DNA of 64,000 bases. Source: Epiperipatus broadwayi (taxonomy: Eukaryota; Onychophora; Udeonychophora; Euonychophora; Peripatidae). The position numbers were made by a program, and so were the translations under genes. Position 1 is the first letter of the stretch, and each line of letters opens with the position of its first letter. Below the pieces are notes generated by a model. The model was given only the letters and a program-made list of their open reading frames with translations. It searched no databases and was not told where the DNA came from. This document shows, one piece after another, positions 56,485-64,000 of the stretch. Location of the stretch: assembly GCA_028023455.1 (NCBI GenBank), contig JAQFVV010012403.1, forward strand, positions 312,001-376,000, in the 5' to 3' direction.

Positions 56485-58725
56485 ATATTAAAACTATTTC
56501 AGGATTACATATCTTCAGTCACTATTCTTTTCTTTCCATAATAATAATTCCTCCAACTGAAATAAATAATTCACATTTCCATTAAGCATAACTCCAGTTT
56601 ACATATTGCTATTTTAGCAGCATAGATTTTTCTTTCACTATCTTTATTTCACCTAAGCTTTATAAATTAATTGATGCTAGGTGATAGTACTTAACAAGCC
56701 CTGTCTTATATATGTCTATAGTTGTTCAAAGTTAAAGCTTTATCCTGTATATCTCAAATGGTTGTTAAAAAACTAAGAACAGCTTAATATGTAGAAAATG
56801 AACTGATTTCAGATCTGTATGAATATACCAACAAATTGTCCAATATTGAAAACTTTTATCTAATAGCTTGATAGGTATAACAGAGAGGTAAATAATAATT
56901 GCTAAAAGGAAAGTGCACTAGACCCCAAAATTCTAGGTGTTTCAATAATTAAAGCACAAAATAGGGATTTATTAAACACTATCATCTGGCTATTAGTTAT
57001 TAAATCTTACAATAGATGGCATAAAAGTGGTGAAAGAAAAATGTATGTTTCTGATGTAAATAGCTATAAGTTATTTATAATATGTTACATTATTTTAATG
57101 TGGTAGCCTTAATATAGCTAGTATTTTTAAGACCCTATGCAAAATTTAAAAAAAAAAAAAGGTCCTTAATATTTTTTAATACTTTTTGAATATATATAAA
57201 ATATTACTGACACCTAATGTTACTTTAATTCTGATAATGCTCTTTTATGAAACAAACATATGTTGGAATATTATTCAGACTTATATTGCTTCACAAGGGA
57301 ATGCTGCTGAATTTAAAATAATGTTTGGTATCAATAATATTTTATATTTGAATTTCATCTAGAAATATATTATATTCTCACATCTATAAAAAATAGCTTT
57401 CTGGGTTTAAATCTATTTACCAACTTAGGTTTGAAATAAAAGAGGGCCCCCCTCTTTTACTTCAATCAAAAAGCCCAACAAAGAGGCTACTATAGGTTAA
57501 TGAAAGGCCTTGCTTATCCTCAGGGAGAATGCCAACTAGTAGCAATTGATAGTTTCCTGAGCAACAATAAAAGGCAAAAAGTTATCTCTGTTTACAGGAA
57601 TATAATCTTATTTTTATTATTTATTATAATAACAATCCATGAAAATATTTAATTCAATATATACAAAATGTTCAAATCATTCTCCTAAACACTGTTTTTC
57701 CAATAAAGTCCTTTGTGAATAAATATAAAGAACTAAATTCCAAATAGTGCATGCTGTTTGAAGTTCAGACTTTATATTTAAAATCACAAAAGGTATTGGT
57801 GGAATAACAGCATTTGGGAGGGTAGTTTGAACATTTTGTAAATGAATTTTTAGCTAGTGATATGCATTAGATATGTATATAAAGAAAAGATCTAGGAGTT
57901 TATACACATTGACTTGATATGTTCAACACTCACTAGTCTACTATTTATACAGTGATAATACATCCTACTGAAATAAATAGCTATAAATTATTTGTAGGAC
58001 ATTATATTAGTCAGTGGTGGCACTAGTGTTTTTGTGTTCCATATATAAAACAAAAGACTTGGGGCCCATATACTGGGCCTTGGTTTACTTCAAAATAGTT
58101 ATGTGACTATAAAGATTGTTTTTTAAGGCTTTCCAAATAATTAGGTCAGAAAATAAGTTGAGAAAAAAAGGTTACATTTTTATAATGCATACAACACTTG
58201 TATTATCTATCTAGGTATATAATTGCTTGCTATTAATATCAATGATATAATGATGTTTCAGCAGGGTCAGGTCTTTCACTGTTCAGGTGATGGAAGCATT
58301 CAAAGTGATACTTTTCAAAAATGTTGATTATTAATAATGTAACATCACTGTTTAAATAGCTATGACATCTTCCATCATGAAGGAAAGTGGGGTCATTAAA
58401 GATAATGTTGTAACATTGATAAGTAATAATATACACTAACGAATCTGAAAGATATATACAAAGCATTTATTTTTTTTGTTTTATTCTATAATATCTTCAT
58501 ACTTAAAGTCAAACTGATTAAAATAGCAAGTTACATAGCCAAACTATTGCCCAGTATTTGATTATAAAAGATGCTTTAGGTTTATAAATCTTTAAGATTT
58601 AAATTTAGTCAACATATTGAAAAGTTAATGAATGCAAGACAAATATGAGAAATGTAATCAGATTCTGTGGGGAAAGGTTTTAGAATTCAGTTAAAATAGT
58701 AAAGCTTAACTGAGAAGAATGGTTT
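56485..58725. other. AT-rich non-coding DNA, nothing identified
   Basis: A small perfect hairpin (taaaagaggg, ccctctttta) lies at 57437-57460. No gene was seen. Confidence 0.5.
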
Positions 58726-58730
58726 ACTAG

Positions 58731-59209
58731 TGCTTTCAGCCTTAAACAAGGCAAAACTCTCTCCATACAGTAGTGCCACCCTATGCCAACCAGAGTAATC
58801 AATGGATACCAGAAGGCTTGTGCATAAAATACCTATCTAATGCCTATGCAGCCAATATCCCCAGACTAGTTTCTGTCTTGTGGCCTTCATCAGTGAGGAG
58901 CCTTGGATCTGAGAGCACTGCACCTAGATCTTAAGATCTAATGCAACCCTCCAGCAGTCACCTTTTAACTCTACTTAACTACAAAACTATGAGAATGAAA
59001 TTTAAAATATGATAATATTTTCAATCTAAGCTCAATAGCTTATATAGTCATATGGGTCTGAACTTAGTTCAGCACCCATACATTTTGGTGTCTTTTGCTC
59101 TTTAACATTGGCACAGGGTGGCACTACTGTATGAAGAAAGTTTTGCCTTGTTTAATAACAATTATGTGCTAGTATAAGAGATAGTGATCATGTGATGCTT
59201 TCAGCCTTA
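58731..59209. mobile_element. Family A element A7 with perfect 14-bp TSD
   Basis: Direct repeats tgctttcagcctta at 58731-58744 and 59196-59209 flank 58745-59195. The left arm (aaggcaaaactctctcc, minus-strand HHR) and the centre module (59035-59085) are present. The right arm is reduced to its distal end (ggcacagggtggcac to gatcatgtgat), so the plus-strand HHR is deleted. Confidence 0.85.
58859..58898 (-). ncRNA. Hammerhead ribozyme candidate, family A (A7)
   Basis: CCTCA, CTGATGA, AGGCCACAAGACA, GAAAC, TA, GTC, TGGGG. Core boxes, triplet and stem I are intact. Stem II is weakened to two or three pairs by a C-to-A change, so it is probably poorly active. Confidence 0.6.
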
Positions 59210-60040
59210 CAGTAACAGAACAATTCGTTAAAAACAATAATAACAATTCTTTAATTTAATACAATTTGTACATGATCATAAGTCTGTCAGTGTGAGTCAA
59301 TGTTAAGAAGACAAAATTTAAATTAATAAATGCAAAACACTAGATGAAACTCAAGTATAGTAAATAAATATAAACAACACTTGAATGCTTTAACAGTACT
59401 GCCTGTATTTAGAAAGTAAGAATCAATCAACATAGATAAATGGAAATCCCTTTCTCTTACCAAGTAGGTTGCAAATTGAGAATAATATATTTCAAGACTA
59501 TTCTAAATACGAATTTAAATAAACTTAAATTTTGAAAGCTATTAAACAAACATATTGCATGTTTCATATAAAAGCATAATTAATAAATAATCAATTTACA
59601 CTTTGAAAAAATTCCAAACATAATTATATAAGAATAAATCAATGAATGCATGCTGCTAGAAGAACCTTAAATATAATACATGATTACAAATCAATCTGTA
59701 AAGTTTCAATTATGCTTCTGTTTTAGAAACACAGAGTTTGAATTAAGCAACATAGGTAAAAGAAATTTACAAGTTGTCAAGTGTATTTATTTGAAGACTA
59801 CTGTAAACATAAGCATGGGTTTTAAATATTCTTAAATCTTAAAAGCTGTCAAACAAACATATTGCATGTTCTGTAAAAGGTAAAAGAGATGGATTTTATT
59901 TGATGTATGTTGCCTGATTTAAACTTTGTGTTTCTAAATACAGGTAGTGCTGATGAAACATTCTAGCATTGGTTTGTATTCATTTATAATAGATAGTAGT
60001 TGATATATTCAAAATAATGTTGGATAATATTTATTAAACA
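59210..60040. other. AT-rich DNA with a diverged direct repeat
   Basis: Blocks at 59455-59570 and 59765-59885 share aaacaaacatattgcatgt, a (t)ttgaagact or ttcaagact element and aaagct. A third, inverted match (cctgatttaaactttgtgtt) follows near 59915. Identity unknown. Confidence 0.4.
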
Positions 60041-60044
60041 ATTC

Positions 60045-60140
60045 AAAACAAAGCAAAACTCTCCATATAGTAGTGCCATCTTGTGCTAACAAGAGCAATC
60101 AATGAGATAGTGATCATGTTATGTTTAGTGGTTTAATTAT
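60045..60140. mobile_element. Family A element A8, only the ends remain
   Basis: caaagcaaaactctccatat, tagtgccat and caatcaatg join directly to gatagtgatcatgttatg. The entire HHR-bearing interior is deleted, leaving about 90 bp. Confidence 0.65.
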
Positions 60141-60274
60141 ATTTATTAACTATATGTACATATTCAACTATAAAGTGCAATAGTGCATAGATAAAATGTT
60201 TTGTTTTGAGGTGTTTATTAATCATAAGATAAAGTGTATATAAATGATAAATTAATAGATAAATATTAATAGGT

Positions 60275-60385
60275 TTTTTTTTCATGTGTCATAGCATTGA
60301 CCGGTAAGCAAACATGCTCACCCGGGACAACTGCTTATAAGGCAGCCATGCTGACCTCTCGACCACCAATGCTTGACAAAATAAT
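60275..60385 (-). repeat. tRNA-derived SINE
   Basis: Head 60372-60294 on the minus strand, with the same ggtggtcgagaggtcagc, B-box region and tatgacac-type tail as at 41.7 kb. Acceptor ends GCATTGG and TCAATGC pair with one mismatch. The B box is mutated (gagcatgtttgc). Confidence 0.7.
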
Positions 60386-60389
60386 TTAT

Positions 60390-61150
60390 TTTTTTTAAAA
60401 AATGGTATCTTTTTCAAGCAATATTATTTATGGAGTAGGTGGATGACATTTTTCTTATTGTTCATATTTCAGCTAAATAATAATCTTCCCATGGAGACCA
60501 TATATTCATTGCATAATTTCTTGCATGAATTAGTGTAGTAATAGGATGACAGTTTCTGCAGTTTTAAGTCCACAGACCCTAACTTGACTGTATCACTGCT
60601 GGAGCATAAATTTCTTACAATAAACAATTCATTTATTTATATATAATAAATTATTTATGAATAAATATATATAAATCAAACAAAAGTGTGAAAGATGATT
60701 ATATCTGTACTATGAAAGGTAAATGTTCTACCAAAACTACTAAAATGATACCCCTGGGCTACCATATTGAAAATAATAGCAAAGACTTGGAGTATGCAGA
60801 ACGTCTCAAGATCTAAGTGTATCAACTTCAAAAAAAATGTTTTTCTATAAATAAAAAAGATACACATCGTAATGACTTTCATTAAAGATAAAGAGAATAT
60901 CAAAAATCAGGATAAAAGATCTTCTATGTTATAACAGAACATCACTAAGTTGAAGTAATCGCTATATGATGTATTCTTCAATCATATAATAATGCTCAAA
61001 TACCTAGATTCATATTAGAATTTGGCTGGATAGATAGTAAGCATGATGTGATTATTTGTAGTACAAGTTATATAGTAAAGCAAACACACTCTATTGAAAA
61101 TAGATTAAATAATATAGAAATCACCTGTAATTACATAATGGACTATTCCT
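60390..61150. other. AT-rich non-coding DNA, nothing identified
   Basis: No recognised feature. The 75-codon frame at 60676-60903 (minus) has no domain. Confidence 0.45.
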
Positions 61151-61154
61151 ATCA

Positions 61155-61400
61155 TCTATTTTTAGTTTTTCATTTAAATATATATATATATATACAAGTT
61201 GTATATAATGCAACATTTTGAGTGGTATGATCCTTTTTCATTTTTAGGTTTTACTGGTGCAACCAGTGACAACAATAGAAGGAATAGTCTTTAAATTCAT
61301 GAATAGTGAATTTAAAACTATATTCTAATGAATTTAAAGGCTACCAATTCATTTCCCATGTTAAAACTAACATTAGTCGGAACAGTGATATTTGGTGAAG
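61155..61400. repeat. Family B relic
   Basis: aatgcaacattttgagtggta, ttttactggtgcaaccagtga and aatttaaaggctacc follow the order of family B at 31.3 kb with many substitutions. Confidence 0.4.
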
Positions 61401-61489
61401 AAAAGAAAATCAAGAACTATCAGACATTATATCAAATAGTAATCTGCATGTTATTACTAATAATTGAATGCATTTAAAAGATTTAATTA

Positions 61490-61745
61490 AAGGAGATTTG
61501 AATTCAGACTTTTAAACTCCTTATAGTCAACCACTTTATCGAATTTAACCAATATACATGATCACACATCTGTGAAAAGGGTAAATAATCTCCAATATAT
61601 ATATTTTATGCTGAACCAGTACTCAAGAATTAATCTGGATCATCATCTCCCACATATATATAATCAGTGCTCAGTTTATATTACAGTATCAAATCTACAC
61701 ACTTTAGAGAGCTTAAAAGTCTAGGTTCAAATCTTTAATTATATC
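61490..61745. repeat. Family C relic C4
   Basis: Ends aggagatttgaattcagact and ctaggttcaaatct match family C (B-box-like). The core block at 61590-61635 keeps the stem II sequence (ctgaaccagtac), but CTGATGA has decayed, so there is no ribozyme. Confidence 0.55.
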
Positions 61746-61824
61746 TAGGTTAAGAATATACATTATACTTGTATTTCAATATTTAAAGTTTTAAGTAGTT
61801 TTGATTTTTCTAAAACATAATAAT

Positions 61825-62400
61825 TAAATTAGATGGTGGAAATAATCCAACACCTAATTGCAAATAAAATGCCACCATTACAAAATTTAAGAGAAATACA
61901 TAATTGACTAAACAAATTTCAATTATGCTGCATTTAATCCTCCTAATGCAAACTGTCTGCACTCATTTTTTTTCAGAATCTCCTACATATTCTATATTCA
62001 TAGGAGATTTCAATTTCTGTAATAATTTTTGAAGATAAATAACTGAAGATAAAACAAGTAGAATGAATGTGATAATACGTTGGACAATTTCCATCATCTA
62101 TAATTAAATGTTAAATGTCTAGAAAATTTTAAACTTTATTTATGCTTTTCCAAATACAAACAACCCTTAGTAATACCATACAAAGACAACACAGGTTAGT
62201 AGATTACACAATGTTTCAAGAAGTATTTTTTTTATGTTATAAATGGTATTGCTGTTAGAGGTATTATTGTTGAGTATGAGTGGTATTATTGTTTAGTAGT
62301 ATTATTATCCACTCTTTTTCAGGTATTGTGACCTGACAATGGTAGAAAAGAAGTTAAATTTAGATTTTTGAATTTTAAGGTAGCCCTCCTTGTCCATATC
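61825..62400. repeat. Family B relic, second copy
   Basis: Partial matches to the family B arm: catcatctataattaaatgtt, aaacaacccttagtaat, gacaacacaggtta and acacaatgttt, then a decayed inner part with the ttcaggtattgtgacctga block. Confidence 0.45.
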
Positions 62401-63100
62401 TTTTCTACACATCAATTTATAAGAATTTTTTGATTATTACAATAAGCTTTAGAAAATATGCAATTGAGAAAAAACTATATTAGTTATCAGTTTAAAAAAG
62501 ATGAGTTTGAATAACTTATATACATTTATAATACCAAGTAAGGGAAAAGAGTATATAATTGAGATGTAAGGTGAGTAGAAATAATTTCTGGTTTGATATC
62601 AATAAAAATAGTTAACCATTATCTACAGATCTAATAATTATAGGTTGTTTCACCTAATATAAATTACATGTAAGTGATAAACTTTTTATTTTAAATTTGT
62701 CAGAATATGTGCTTATGTTATTGTTTTCAATATTTCAATCTTTTGTGACTCTAAATCAACCCATGTTCCAATATGTTTATATCATTATTATATTGAAATA
62801 AAACAATTATTTTAAAGTATATGGTGTTTTTGAAAATTTTCTTCAAATTTTGATTGGGAGTGGGAAGGAGTAGTATTTGCCTAAGGGTAGTATGTATTCT
62901 TGCAGTGGTCCTGATAATTAATTTTTCATCAGTCATTGTATCGATGTATATATATATTGTATATGGTCATATATTTACCATATTTAGTAACATGATAATA
63001 TAATGTAGTTCTAAATCCAAGATATTAAAAAAATTGTATTAAGAAGATGGAAATTAACATATAATCAAGTAGGCTTTATTTAGCTTGTAACAATATAGTT
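62400..63100. other. AT-rich non-coding DNA, nothing identified
   Basis: No recognised feature. Confidence 0.45.
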
Positions 63101-63102
63101 GG

Positions 63103-64000
63103 GTGATTTCATATCTCCAAAACTTTTTATAGCAGTTTTGTAAGAAGTATTTTGTGGGTTAAAATGGGAAATTAAGAAGTAAAAAAAGATTATTTAAATC
63201 ATCTAGATTTTGCAAAACTCTTCATACAGATAGCAACTCAGTGCAAATAAAATAATCAATGGATGCAAAATAGGGATTTTATACATAAACCTTCTTGCAT
63301 CCATTGATTATTAAGACTTCTACTGAGTGGAACTACTGTATATGGAGAGCTTTGCTCTGTTTAAACAGCTTGAGCTAGCATAAGAAATGGTGATCATGTG
63401 ACATCTAAATTTTGCAGATAAAGTAGTTGTTTTTATCAATAATGCTTCAGAAAATATTGCAAGAATTGTTAGATGAAAGCAAGAAAGTAGAACTAAAAAT
63501 TAATGCTAAAAAGATTAAAATTTTAGGGAAAAAATATTGATAATTATGAATTAGAAGTTAATAATTAGAAATATCTGGGTCATATTAGTAATACAGAAGG
63601 AAAAACATAATGTATGAAATTAATCATAGAATAGTGCTTTTAAAAAAAAATATTAGAAGGAATATGCTTATGTTTTTGAAAAGGAAGGTTTTTAATAAAT
63701 GTATTTTACCATTTTTTATCTATTTCAAGATTAGAACTCTTAACAGAAGATGAATACACAGACTTCAGACCACTCAACAAAATAAGGAAAAATGCATGTT
63801 AGGAATAACAAGTATAAATCAAAAAGGAAACTCATGGATAATAAAACAAACATGTATGAAGACAAAATTGAAAGAATTAAGACTAAAATAGAACAAGAAT
63901 GGACATATTATTAGAAGAGATGATAATAGATGGACAGTTGAAACCTTAAACTGGATTTCAAAAGAAAAAGACCTAGAAGAAGACCATTTGTAAAATGGAT
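63103..64000 (+). pseudogene. RTE-like LINE, RT palm to C-terminal domain, interrupted
   Basis: Plus-strand copy running off the window end. It starts within GDSISPKLF (63105), reads VFCG then LKWEI (63150), and reaches LDFA at 63199-63213, where a family A element interrupts it. It resumes at 63414 with ADKVVVFINNASE, and continues through KINAKKIK, KRKVFNKC, the RLQ-type region and NWISK to RPFVKW at 64000. The second Asp of FADD is Lys, and there are stops, so it was already decaying or decayed later. Confidence 0.8.
63201..63416. mobile_element. Family A element A9 inserted in the RT active-site motif
   Basis: The element 63215-63402 is flanked by atctagattttgca (63201-63214) and atctaaattttgca (63403-63416), which are LINE sequence encoding LDFA. 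It has short arms with caatggatgcaaaatag and its inverse (ttgcatccattgatta), the family ends aaactc and gatcatgtgac, and no HHR. The site proves insertion after the LINE copy. Confidence 0.8.

Overview
This is a very A+T-rich eukaryotic window, most likely from an invertebrate animal, although the sequence does not allow a species call. Evidence for an animal genome: RTE-like and other APE-type LINEs, Penelope-like elements (PLEs) with GIY-YIG endonucleases, tRNA-derived SINEs, long microsatellites and many foldback repeats. There is no operon structure, rRNA, genuine tRNA gene or CRISPR array. I recognise no intact host protein-coding gene. The only host-gene candidates are a 99-nt exon-like segment near 26.5 kb and a less AT-rich island with a 94-codon open frame near 23.7-24.0 kb. 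Every recognisable coding stretch is a decayed transposon.

The main theme is self-cleaving RNA motifs embedded in retroelement debris. Several short repeat families carry type I hammerhead ribozyme (HHR) cores with very small stem III: CUGAUGA, a stem-loop II, GAAA, a 2-4 nt loop, then a GUC, GUA, AUA or AUC cleavage site and a closing stem I. Family A has nine copies (6.2, 8.8, 9.7, 28.2, 47.3, 50.5, 58.7, 60.1 and 63.2 kb). Its left arm carries an HHR on the minus strand and its right arm carries the same HHR on the plus strand. Five insertions have 13-14 bp target-site duplications (TSDs). Family C (1.2, 16.1, 20.6, 61.5 kb) carries a different HHR with a six-pair stem II. Families D (11.0, 11.3, 53.7 kb) and F (55.5 kb) share a module of about 45 bp with family A. 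The best core, at 50618-50657 on the minus strand, has no visible defect.

Layout. 0-3.9 kb: a family C copy and a perfect foldback MITE. 3.9-5.4 kb: an RTE-like LINE with its 5' half inverted (twin priming). 5.7-6.7 kb: a family B foldback with a family A copy inserted. 6.9-13 kb: AT hairpins, A and D copies, a LINE endonuclease fragment. 13.6-16.5 kb: GATA and ATT/ATG microsatellites, a SINE, foldbacks and a family C copy with perfect TSDs. 18.7 and 20.6 kb: large foldbacks. 23.7 kb: orphan open frame. 31.1-32.1 kb: PLE endonuclease remnant between family B sequences. 33.1-35.8 kb: a second LINE, nearly full through RT, with a (TCACA)n tail. 38.9-45.2 kb: RTE fragments, SINEs, a diverged GATA array and a head-to-head PLE pair. 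47.3-51.4 kb: family A insertions and a pLTR-like composite bounded by TSDs. 53.7-56.5 kb: HHR families D and F and an RTE tail. 58.7-64 kb: family A and C copies, a SINE, and an RTE-like LINE interrupted within its RT active-site motif by a family A copy.

The elements probably depend on one another. LINE- or PLE-type target-primed reverse transcription explains the TSDs of the non-coding HHR elements. The PLE relics at 31.5 and 43.7-45.2 kb are the plausible autonomous partners, because PLEs are known to carry minimal HHRs in their terminal repeats. That partnership is inference; the ribozyme-like cores, TSDs and nested insertions are read directly from the sequence.
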